From the NCBI GenBank assembly GCA_022570795.1, contig JAKUDP010000014.1, positions 248,001 through 312,000 on the forward strand: a DNA stretch of 64,000 nt, given 5' to 3'. Both the position numbers and the translations under genes were made by a program. Numbering within the stretch: the first letter of the stretch is position 1; every line of letters starts with the position of its first letter. This document shows positions 30,786 through 40,432 of the stretch, in pieces. The DNA comes from Sphaerulina vaccinii (Eukaryota; Ascomycota; Dothideomycetes; Mycosphaerellales; Mycosphaerellaceae). The notes under the pieces are model-generated. The model was not told the origin of the DNA. It worked only from the letters and a program-made list of their open reading frames with translations, and did no database searches.

Positions 30786-33246
30786 TCATGATATAGGCCC
30801 AAAGTCCGAAAACGGAAACGAGTCCAGCGTCAACCATAGATCCGGATCAAGAGGAAAATCACTACCGAAGCCGCCCATCATCGGATCCATGCCAGGTGTA
30901 CCGATGCCATTGTTCTCAACAGATCCCATGATTCGTTGCATGCCATCTGGAGAGTTAGAATTGGTCGAGCTACCCGGTCGTCCGTTTGACGTCTCTAGCA
31001 ACGCACTCAGATGCGGCGGTCTCTGTGGTTGCAGTCGACGAACTTCCTGCTGCAATTCTTCCAGCACGATGTTGTATCGTAGACTAGGTGCACTGGCTTC
31101 CGTAGCGTCTACAAGGTGTTGCTGGACTGTCTGCGCAAGTTGCAGCAGTTCGTCTTCATTGTATGGCAAGGGAGGCAGGCGAGAGTGTTTGCGCTGGATA
31201 AGCCAGATGTAGACGATCGAGAGGGCGTTGAAGGAGACGAATTGAGTATACCTGGCAGAGTGTCAGCGAAGATCGAATGGAAGGAGACGTGGGACGACAT
31301 ACCAGAACGCCTGGAAGATGTGTTTGTTAAACGATGTTGAGATTGTGTCGAGGGTCGATTTCGCGGCTGCTAGACATGTTTGTACTTGAGCTTCTCGCAT
31401 ACCGGGTCCCGGTTGTGAAGACGACTCTACTAGTAGGCTCGGACGATTGATCAACATCTGAGCATGAGCGTATGCGAGTTGCAGCACTGTTATCTGTCGT
31501 CGGAAGATGGCGATCAGACTTGAAGGATGAATAGCACCCGAGAGAACGACTGGCAATGAGGCGTGCCAGGCATCAGTTTCTGCGTTGAGCTTTGCTGCCA
31601 TTTCGAGCTTCTGGGAGCTTTTCTTCTTCTCGGAGAGGTATTGTTCTCGGGTAGCTTTCTTGACGATGCGAGTGATTTGGGCGTGGAGTATGGAGGCTTT
31701 GATGACACTGTCGCCTCTCGGTTGACTTGATGATATTACACCAGATGTGGTCAGGTCCTCGTCATCGATGGCGTCTGGCAGTCTCTGGTCTACATCGTCG
31801 AGGTTTATGAGCGGTGGAACTCCTTTAATGGCTGATAAGTAAGTGTCGAGTGTAGAACAAGCCCAGAAGGCTCTTTTGCGGCACTCTCGTGCTATTGCGT
31901 CCTTGGTATGGTTGTCGGCTCTGTGTAGACCTAGACTGAAGAGTAGCTGGGCCGTGGTGCCGAATAGATACCACTGTTGGCATCATCACAACGTTAGCGA
32001 CTTCTTGCACATATCGATGATGGACTTCATTCGGCATATCAACTTACAGCTTGATCTGTACTCACTTGTCAGCCAATGCTATACTTGAGATGGTGGGTTG
32101 TGATACATACTAGGTCGAGATGACTGCAACAGAAACAGACAACATGCAATTCTTGCTTGGACACTCTCCAGCTTTGCTCGACCAGTCTCTAACTGTAGTT
32201 TGGCCTGTGCCATCTGATACAAGCGCTCGCTGTCTGCCCAGGAGCGCTCATCAGGATCCAAGATCTCCTTTCGATCATCAACGTTGAACAGCCTCGCCGT
32301 AGCCAGAACCGCAAGCACAACCGCTTCTCTAGCAGGAGACCTCTGAGAATGGTGTCGGCTTTGTTCTTCTGCTTCATGGAAAGCTTCGAGCCATTGAACT
32401 ACTGTGCCTCGATGTAGGAACCTATATGTCGGCATTGCCATATCAAAATAATCCTGCATGAGCTTCGAGGTAGTATCACGAGGAGGTAGATGGGGCTGGC
32501 TCAGATCTACTTGTGGTGCCAGTCGGTCACCATACGCGAAGATCGAGCCTGATGACGACGGCTCCTCACGATGGACGTTACTGACATTCGTTCCATCTTC
32601 CTCGAATCTCTTCCAGGCTCGGCGAAGGAAAGACCACGGGCTTGGTCCCAGATACTGAACATTCCCGCCTTCTGGAGAAGCGTCCCGTGAAACTTTCGAG
32701 TTGGCCTCGGGATGGTAGGTCTGCTCAACTCTGGCCGGAGGCTGAAAGGTCGTATGCTGACTTGGTGGACTTGTGAATAGACCGACAGCGCCAGCTGAAG
32801 CTTGCTGTTGAGCCTGTTGAACATGCAAGGCTGTCAATAGGCCTCGCTTGACGTTATCATCTCCATGGTTGCTGGCCTGTGGTTGTACCAGCCTGCCACG
32901 GGTATATGTCGCCAGGTATGTACATCGTGAACCATTGGCATGGCAGGCTTGACAGGGCAGTTCACCTGTACATCTTCTCTTACGGGACTTGCAGTTGTCA
33001 CAAGCTGCGACCACAGCGAATTAGAAGAGGACATGGCACATATAGGGTGTGATCCCTACCTCTTGTAACCTTCTGCCTCTTGCTCAGTCGATCGTCGGGA
33101 GATCCGGATCTTGCAGATGCTGGAGCTTGAGGTTGTTGTTGTTGCTGTTGTCGCACGGGAGACTCGTGGCTGGCGGGTACCTGCACAGGACTTGTCGCCG
33201 CCATCGGATTGTGGTGTCGCGGATAAGGAGGGCGGAAATCCATCAT
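30786..33246 (-). CDS. Zn2Cys6 transcription factor with fungal-specific regulatory domain (5 exons, one of 8 nt)
   Basis: Exons 33246-33060, 33004-32111, 32055-32048, 31973-31303 and 31251-30786 join to 741 aa; all introns are GT-AG (55, 55, 74 and 51 bp). The zinc cluster CDNCKSRKRRC..CQAC..C (C-x2-C-x6-C-x5-C-x2-C-x6-C, about 64-90) follows a Gln-rich basic N-terminus with KRQK. The middle homology region shows DYFDMAMPTYRFLHRGTVVQWL, WYLFGTTAQLLFSLGLHR and RKRAFWACSTLDTYLSAI. Exon 3 (8 nt) is required: it supplies N-Q-A just before WYLFG and restores the frame. The C-terminus is Gly/Pro/Asp-rich, a likely activation region. It starts 127 bp from NIP30 and ends facing the FMO-DUF6314 gene, which could be a target; that is inference. 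Confidence 0.9.
32048..32055 (-). other. 8-nt micro-exon of the Zn2Cys6 gene
   Basis: ATCAAGCT lies between an acceptor (GTACAG) and a donor (GTAAGT). It turns the phase-1 end of the preceding exon (CCT A) into codons for N, Q, A and brings the following TGG TAT CTA TTC into frame. Skipping it puts the conserved WYLFG block out of frame. Confidence 0.8.
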
Positions 33247-33373
33247 CTCACCACTTCTCCACCAAGCTCCACTGCACCCGCGCTAGCCATAATGGACCTA
33301 GCTCAAGCACATGCTTGCTGTACAACTTCAAAGCACTCTTCTGCCTCTCTTGGTCACAATCAGATCAGCAGAG
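33247..33373. promoter_or_regulatory. Divergent promoter, Zn2Cys6 regulator / NIP30
   Basis: 127 bp between two divergent start codons. No site asserted. Confidence 0.5.
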
Positions 33374-34190
33374 ATGTCTCGCTTCGTCTCCGCCGGCGCC
33401 GATGAAGCCGCTCCCAACGAAGAAGATGAGAAATGGCTGGCTGCACAAAAGGCCATAGAAGCCACTCGCAGCAAACCTCGAGTCCAAGCAGGCTCGCAAG
33501 AGGGCGGGAAGTCGCTCTTCGAGACATTGGAGGCTAACAAAGGTCTGCTAATATATCCTCGCATCGCTCACAGCTTGTACCTCGCTGACGAGTCAGGATG
33601 AACGTCAAGCCGCGAAACAAGATGCATTCGAGCAGTCCATGCGACTAGGAAATCAGTTCCAAGCACTCGACGACGATGATGTAGAATTCCTTGATTCTGT
33701 TCTGCAGTCCGAGAGGCAGAAAGAGGCGGAAGTGAAGAGGGAGACGAGAGAGCAATTAGAGGCTTTTAGACAGCAGCAGCAGGATGCCGAAAGGCTGGCT
33801 GGGAAAGCTGGCGCGCCCACAGACACTGCTGTCGAAGAAACCACAGCGTGGAAAGTCGGAGGACGAAAGAGAAAGAAAGGAGCAGAAGGTCTTCTTGGTG
33901 GCGTGAAGCTGCGCAAGTCGTCGTCTACTGCTGCTGACAAGGAGAAAGTGATGGTGAAGGAGTCGGAGCAAGGTCGACAAGCGACCGCAGCTGGGAAGTC
34001 AACCAAGACAGACGATATCGAGGTCACTGGGAAACCATCAGAGCCGGCGGGTTCAACTTCAGCTCCATCTGTCACAGTTGCCGGGAAGGAGCAGGACAAG
34101 GTAGGACCTCCAGCTTCTACATCAGCATCGCCTCCTGCGACTGGTCTCGGCGGACTGGTTGGATATGGCTCGTCAAACGAAGATGACTGA
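33374..34190 (+). CDS. NIP30 (FAM192A/PSME3IP1) N-terminal-domain protein, splice junction out of phase
   Basis: Nuclear protein of the NIP30 family; the animal member binds the PA28-gamma proteasome activator. Exon 1 (33374-33542) encodes SRFVSAG.. and GKSLFETLEANK; exon 2 (33597-34190) encodes AAKQDAFEQSMRLGNQFQALDDDDVEFLDSVLQSERQKEAEVKRE, the conserved acidic/helical NIP30 core, then a low-complexity Lys/Ser/Thr tail ending in VGYGSSNEDD. Oddity: the obvious GT (33543) to AG (33596) intron of 54 bp leaves exon 1 in phase 1, but exon 2 needs phase 0, so canonical splicing gives a stop at once. A one-base indel, a 31-bp intron ending at 33573, or decay could explain this. Family call is firm; exon model is not. 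Confidence 0.75.
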
Positions 34191-34546
34191 GCGCAGGCTT
34201 CGACATACTTCGATACTGTAGTCTCGAATCAAAACCTATGGCGAGCTATCGCATCATTCCACACCTCCTGATGGAAGAGACAGTCGGTATTGGTCGAGCT
34301 GGATCTGCGCAGTTGAGAGCATGCATCCCTTTGATCGGATATCGCATCATTCTGAAACTCGCCATGAGCGGGAAGGTACATGCCGTCCAAGCTGAATCCC
34401 AGTATGTCTCTCGGATGCTGAGATTGCATGTGCAGAAGCGAGACTACTATTGTTTAACCAGTGTTTGTTGTGCGCTGACAGCGCTCATAAAACAGCGTCC
34501 GATACCTCTCAACAAGCCCATCTTGACATCTTGACCTACAGCAACC

Positions 34547-35364
34547 ATGTCTGCAGAGCATCGCAACGAGACCTTGCAGCGGTAAGTGCTCCCTTATTTG
34601 CCCTCGAATGCCGATGCTGATATCTCTTAGCATGTTCAACAGCGGCGAACACTCCGACTTGCGCGTCATCACCGCCAACGAGACATTCAAGGTGCACAGG
34701 AGCGTGCTCAGTGCTGCTTCTGAGCCACTGAGTAACGCAATTCACGTTTACAACAAAGAGAGCGACATTTTTGATTTCGATCAAGAAAGTGACGAGACTA
34801 TCAAGGCCATCATGCATCATTGCTACGATATCGACGTGGGACTGCTCGCACAATTGAAGAACGACGGCAACAGATCGACATGTATAGCAGCAATCGATCT
34901 ATATGCAGCTGCAGACAGTGTATGCATACCCAAGTCAACAGGCTTCAATCGTTGGCCGTCATTGCTAACCCGTCCCACAGTGGGGACTCTATGCTCTGAA
35001 AACCCAGGTCGAAACCGCCCTCACTGGCGCTATCAGAAGACTGCCGCTTACAAGGATGATGATCATCGGTCTAGCGCTGTACCGACTCAAAGTACGATAT
35101 CAAGATCCTCGAGATGCTGAGCTCTTCCTGCCATTCATTCGCATAGTGGTTCAGCGCGCCGGACAGAACATGCCTTTCAACATCAGTGACGCATTCTCGT
35201 GGCATCAACTCATCGCCCACCCGATATTCCTCAGACATGCGATCAGGTATGCTGTGACGGAGTCCGTAGAGGTTCTGGATACAGCTCTGGCATTTGTCCC
35301 GAACGATGATGACTGGGTCTTCGATGGCCGCGGCTATGAGGATGATGAGAATGGTGAGGATTGA
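34547..35364 (+). CDS. BTB/POZ-domain protein (3 exons)
   Basis: Exons 34547-34581, 34631-34919 and 34981-35364 give 235 aa with GT-AG introns of 49 and 61 bp. The BTB fold is seen as MFNSGEHSDLRVITANETFKVHRSVLSAASEPL (about 13-45), the DFDQESDETIKAIMHHCYDID block, and AIDLYAAADSWGLYALKTQVETAL across intron 2. Such fungal proteins have BTB plus a helical extension and no DNA-binding domain; many act as partners of cullin-3 or as homo-oligomers, but the partner here is unknown. The C-terminus is strongly acidic. Co-directional with NIP30. Confidence 0.87.
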
Positions 35365-36946
35365 GAAGACCCGAAATATGTGGTCTGGTTGCAAGGCTCT
35401 GCCGAAGGATAATTAGGTGCACATCGTTCTTTCCTCATTGGGATAAGAACCACTTCAAGCTTATTCCAACCTCATGCCCATGCCATACATACCGGCACGC
35501 AAGTAATGGACATACATGCACCAAGACCTGGAGGTCGTCAGGGTGAGATTGTTCGGGACATCTGCAAGGACTATGCAATTGAGATGCGACTCCATGAGAC
35601 TTCAAGCGCAAGTGGTGGGAAGAGTACCTCAGTATGGACAGGCACGAGAGTGGCAGCCAGATCATTCGCTCGGCAGCGTATGTCCGCAATGTTGCAGAGC
35701 TATATGCCATCGTTGGATTTTTTGTAGTCTCATCATCCACGACTTCCAGACCTTCCAGACTTTCTGCGTACCATTCATTGATGTGATAGATCACTCTGAC
35801 CTCACAACGACAATCTTCCCGATCGACCCCGCTGTCAATTGAATAGCTGAATCGCTATGAACATCTCTTCACTTCGCTTCGCACAACTTTGACGCGCATC
35901 TTCACCAGACCACGCGTAAACTGAAAGCCACGATATGATGATGAGCGTCAACGCGAACGTGTGGTTCAGATCAGATTGACATCTCATCTAGCTGAGACAG
36001 CTGGCGCACCGTGCTTTTCCATTAGCTTTGCACTAGTTGATGTAGATAAAAGTCGTGGTGACACCTCGGCCTCGCACTCTGTAGCACAAACGCACATTCC
36101 TGCGACGGAAACAGTAAGAAGGCTTCCATAAGACCTCCAGCTCACATTGGCAAGTCGTACAAGCAACGTCAACAGGTCAATGGGCGCAAGAAACCGTTGT
36201 ATTCGAGGATCGGGGACTACGGATATCCCTAGCTGTTCGTGCATTAGTGTCAGAAGCTCAGTCAGCCGAGCACCCTAGCTTTGATCTTCTCCACTTTGCG
36301 TTGTTCTTAACTACGAATGGTGCTGCCCGCTGTTCGATTTTCCCCATTCAGGTCTACCTAACCTCTTTGCAGAACACCCAAAACACAAGAAGCTTAGCCT
36401 TACCATCCACACCACAGCAGAACACCGCAGGGCTGTACAGCAACCGCTCCTCGAAACGCCCTGCGCAACCAGCATTCAATCTGGGAAGCCTATCCGGTCG
36501 CACCTGCAGCCAGCTTCGGTCGCAGCTGTTGTTCTCTGCGGCGAGTTGTCTCGAAAGGTGAGAGGGTCCGCCACTTGACTTTCGGTCTGTTTCGCCAGCA
36601 CAGCGCAGCAGCAGCTGAGCAGCATTCCAATCCCAGCCTCCCAAACCAAACACTCGACATACCAACTCGGATACTCGTCCGTTTGCATCGCCCACTTGCC
36701 TGCATCCATCTGATCAATTCCCAGCATAACTTGCGAAAGAGGCATCTGAAGTGAAAGCGAAAGCACCCCCGTCGCAAACCGCCCAAAGTCGTCCTTGCCG
36801 AACGAATCCTTGGCATCTCCACAAACGACTCAGTCGACTTCGGACAAAACTCTCTCCAGCCGAACACCTTACACCTCTCTGGGTAATCGCGCCCCGCCTG
36901 CAACCCAAAGGAGCGTAGTGACCAAGCACAAGACCTCGACTTCACC
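35365..36946. other. 1.6 kb gap, probably the MADS gene leader and promoter
   Basis: No frame here looks conserved; those at 35506-35842 and 36247-36981 overlap one another on both strands. Long upstream regions are usual for Mcm1-type genes. Nothing else seen. Confidence 0.45.
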
Positions 36947-37736
36947 ATGTCGGCCGAAGGAGTAGACCTCAGCAATACCAACGACCACGATCAGGAAGAG
37001 ATCGAGAATGGCGCATCAGAGAGCCGCGGCGTCAAGCGACAGCGCACCTCTGCCGCCGCCGACGACGACGACGATGATGATGACAAGCCTGGTCGCGAGC
37101 GTCGCAAGATTGAAATCAAGTTCATCCAGGACAAGTCGCGTCGACACATCACCTTCTCGAAGCGCAAAGCTGGAATCATGAAGAAGGTGCGTTGGACCAG
37201 CCCTCGAGGCATCTCTCGAAGCATCAACGACGCGTCCAGCGCGTCAAAAAGCGTATCATACTGACAGTGTATCCCAGGCTTATGAGCTGTCTGTTTTGAC
37301 GGGCACTCAAGTACTGCTCCTCGTCGTCTCCGAGACTGGTCTCGTCTACACGTTCACCACACCGAAGCTCCAGCCGCTCGTCACGAAGCCGGAAGGCAAG
37401 AACCTCATCCAGGTACGCCTCATCTACGCATCAGCCACCCATTGAACATCGCACTAATCATCGCAGGCTTGCCTGAATGCTCCCGAGCCCGCCGACGCTA
37501 ATGGCGTCGATGGAGAGTCCGCCGTCGACTCGCCAGAAGAGCAACAATCCGCACCGCCCCCAATGCCACAAGCCATGCCACAACAAGGCATGCAACAACG
37601 ACAACCGCAAGCGCCGTACATGACCGCCGACCAGCAGCAGGCACTGCAATATCAGGCCTACCTTCAGCAACAGCAACAGGCACAGCAAGGCGGGTATCCA
37701 ATGCCGCCACAACAGCATATGCAATCGAGGGGATAG
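36947..37736 (+). CDS. MCM1: Mcm1-type MADS-box transcription factor (3 exons)
   Basis: SRF-type MADS factor; fungal Mcm1 homologues act in cell cycle, mating and development with co-factors. Exons 36947-37186, 37278-37412 and 37467-37736 give 214 aa. The MADS box follows an acidic run of eight Asp: RRKIEIKFIQDKSRRHITFS then KRKAGIMKKAYELSVLTGTQ across intron 1, and VLLLVVSETGLVYTFTTPKL completes the SAM-like beta layer. The tail after intron 2 is rich in Gln, Pro and Met, like a co-activator contact surface. Intron 1 (91 bp) interrupts the domain right after MKK. Confidence 0.96.
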
Positions 37737-38845
37737 ATTCCCCCGACACAAATCGAGACGCCACAGCAGGACGAAACCTTGTCGCGGGAGCAGCATGCTG
37801 AGTTGTATGGAAGACCAGCCGACGCAGCACGAGTCGGGATGACTACAAGAACAGCCAACGAAGCACTCCGCAAGCAGGGCTGAACCTGCGGCGGGCGAGA
37901 CGAGCATACAATCGGCAGAGCAAGAACACATCACCGAGAGTGACCAACATATTGGTACAGCGTGACATGGAGCAAGGATATCACGATTATGGAATACCGG
38001 CGGCAGTTATGGATTTTCAATTGCGTGCGTTGTGGGAAGTGCATACAAGGGCGGCAAGGGAGTAGTCCATTGACGGACTGTGTACTGATGGCTTTACGGT
38101 TCGAGCTACATTCTGAAGACTTTCTGCTTCTGACTAAAAGCTAGTGCCAGGGTTTACGACGTGATTCTTCGGTTTGCGTTGAACCAAGTGAGACAGACAG
38201 GCAGACAGAATTGGAGGGTGTGTAGAATATATGCATTGCGGCTTCATCAACATCTTCCACTCCATCTCTCACTCCGTCTATCGTGCCCTCATTGACTCGT
38301 CGTGGACAATCCATCCTCGCCTATTCTTCCACAAAACATCATCGCCATAATACTGCCACATCGCTTTATTTCCATCACCTCATCATCCTCAGACTCGGCG
38401 CAGGTGTGAAGATGCTACTTAGTCGCACCAATGGCTGATACATGCATCATTCCTTCCGGCTAGCAGTCCGATGTACGTCGTAGTCGTACAGCATCCTGCG
38501 TTGGTGTTATTCCTGTGCGAGATGGCCGCCGCTGTCGGTCTTAGATCTATGTCGTGGTACGTTACAGCGCGTCTGGAATAGAAAGTTCTTCTTTCTTTTC
38601 TTTGATGGAGAAAGTTGTGGCGGAGGTGGAGGCGGTGGTTGTGATACCCACCAGGATGGTGATATTGTCCCTTTGACTTGCGTGGAGTACTTGGAAGATT
38701 CCATCTGGGTTCCCAGCAGAAGTGTTCAGGCTTGGCCGCGGACTTGGTGGCTTTGTGTGTGACATATCGCATACGGCAATCGAAGCCGAAGATGGGACTT
38801 CAGATCACATCTCTCTACGCGTCCAGAGAGGAAGCAGAGATATGT
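37737..38845. other. Intergenic region
   Basis: 3' flanks of two converging genes. A 67-codon ATG frame on the minus strand (38562-38765) and two overlapping frames give no domain. Nothing else recognised. Confidence 0.4.
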
Positions 38846-39212
38846 TCATGAAGTTCGCGTTCGTCCTTGAAGGGTTCCTTCCATTCCGACGTTCGTCGTA
38901 GCTTTCACACTCGGCACTGGGACATCTTTTCCAGAGAGTTTGTCGATTTTGGCTTGGAGTTCATCTTTGGTTTGCACGAGTTGTTTCCGGATGGACTGCA
39001 GGGAGGCAAGCTTTTCTTCCGGGGTTGCTTCGTAGGCTTTGGCTTTTTCCTGTGATAGTGTTAGGATGACAATGAAGAGGAGATATGGATATGGTACGGA
39101 CTTGTTTGTATTCTTGGCGCATGTTGAGGCCTGCGCCGTACCAGGCTCCCGTGGCTGTGATGGCTGCTACGGCACCTGTAAGGGCGTAGACTCGGACTTT
39201 GTTAGTTGCCAT
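38846..39212 (-). CDS. Small single-pass membrane protein, probably mitochondrial (2 exons)
   Basis: Exon 1 (39212-39102) and exon 2 (39049-38846) join in phase 0 across a 52-bp intron to 104 aa. The N-terminus has a few basic residues, then a hydrophobic helix VYALTGAVAAITATGAWYGAG (about 8-28), then NMRQEYKQ and a coiled-coil-like stretch EKAKAYEATPEEKLASLQSI, continuing to LVQTKDELQAKIDKL. This layout is typical of small inner-membrane assembly or MICOS-type factors, but I cannot name the family. It is head-to-head with HSK3, with 172 bp between starts. Confidence 0.75.
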
Positions 39213-39384
39213 ATTGATATCGATGGATGAGGTAGCAGGGAAGATGAACAGCAGTACCAGGTAGAAGCTGTATCGTAAGGCCTTGGCGGGTCCAAGCGGA
39301 ATTGCCGCCGGCGTGGTCATCTCGCGTTTTTGTGGACATCACGTCTCCAAACATACACCACCAACAAGACTCATCACGATCAAG

Positions 39385-39756
39385 ATGTCTTCATCTCACC
39401 CAACAAGAACGCCGGGACACACCCATACCCACTCTACTTCTCGTCTATCCACAGTCCCGACATCTGCTTCAAAGTCGCGTCAGCTGTCACATTTGCATTC
39501 TCAGCTTGCTCAGTTGACTGCCAATATGTCGGATCTGGAGAACTTGCTACGCATGACTGCTGTACAAGCCGAAGGCATGAGAGGACTGGGTGGGTATGCT
39601 GGTGGGATGTAAGTGGTTCCCTCATCAACCTTGAGTGCATTCAATGTTACTGATGCGTGCTTTTGTAGGTTCATGGCTGCGAGCAAAGTGCTTGGAGAGG
39701 AGACTGTGCAGGGCGGTGGTGCCAGTGGAGGACAAGATGGAAGTGGTGGGAAGTAG
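39385..39756 (+). CDS. HSK3: DASH/Dam1 complex subunit HSK3 (2 exons)
   Basis: Small subunit of the fungal outer-kinetochore DASH (Dam1) ring that couples chromosomes to microtubules. Exons 39385-39608 and 39669-39756 give 103 aa. Seen: SKSRQLSHLHSQLAQLTANMSDLENLLRMTAVQAEGMRGLG, the conserved heptad-containing core, then FMAASKVLGEET after the intron. The 60-bp intron splits the codon for a Met in GGM-FMAAS. The His/Thr/Ser-rich start and Gly-rich end are outside the conserved core. Confidence 0.93.
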
Positions 39757-39813
39757 GGCGAGCGATGCTACTCAAAAGGTGCTTCTGCACCGTGGTGGCT
39801 GAGCGGGCTGTCT

Positions 39814-39909
39814 TGCAATGTGCAAACTCAAGGCAATCAATACCGCAAGTGGAGACTACCTATTTTGCAATCTGGAAACTAAAGGCGTCCAAGGCCGCAA
39901 GTGGAGACT
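39814..39909. repeat. Imperfect tandem duplication, period 52 bp
   Basis: TGCAAT.TG.AAACT.AAGGC ... CCGCAAGTGGAGACT occurs at 39814-39857 and 39866-39909. Non-coding, between HSK3 and the coiled-coil gene. Confidence 0.7.
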
Positions 39910-40132
39910 GACACTACTACGAGTGGGTGCGCAAGAGTTGCCACTGCTTGAGTGCCTGGAATATGGAGTGCGCGAATGGGAAACCCCTGCACAGACCGAA
40001 CATATTGGCAAGAGCGATTGTTGCTGGACCGAAATGCCTATATACTGTACTTGCACTTGCCATCGAGGTTCACTAGATCTGGTATTGAAGGCATAATGTA
40101 ATTCCACATACTGGATTGGGAACACAACTCGA

Positions 40133-40345
40133 CGCTACTTGCGACCGCAGAAGGAATTCACTCTATCTGGTCTTTGTTATAGGTGCTACTCCTACACACT
40201 GGACTTGGTGTATATCTCGACACACCTTGCGGGCGTAGCAAGACTTCACCTCGTCTAGTCTTAATCGCAAGTGCTACTTCCACACACTGGACTCGGTACA
40301 CCTCTCGACATACCGTAGCAAAACTTCACTTCGTCCGGTCTTTGG
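40133..40345. repeat. Minisatellite of 88-bp period directly upstream of the coiled-coil gene
   Basis: Unit starting GTGCTACTCCTACACACTGG at 40183 recurs at 40271 (GTGCTACTTCCACACACTGG), each with TCTCGACA.ACC, GTAGCAA.ACTTCAC and TCGTC..GTCTT. A truncated earlier copy (CGCTACTTGCGACC ... TCTGGTCTTTG) begins near 40133. It ends about 90 bp before the ATG, thus in the promoter or leader. Confidence 0.75.
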
Positions 40346-40432
40346 CGCGCATCTTTGGCCTCCTTTCTCCAACACAACTTGACGACAACCTCACTTTGAC
40401 AGCCTTACTACCACGACATCCTCACCACAACA

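Noticed and set aside
36247..36981. Long frames on both strands upstream of the MADS gene
   Set aside because: They shadow each other in the leader region and have no protein-like conservation.
38562..38765. 67-codon ATG frame (-)
   Set aside because: Two other overlapping frames are equally open, and no homology or splice partner is visible.
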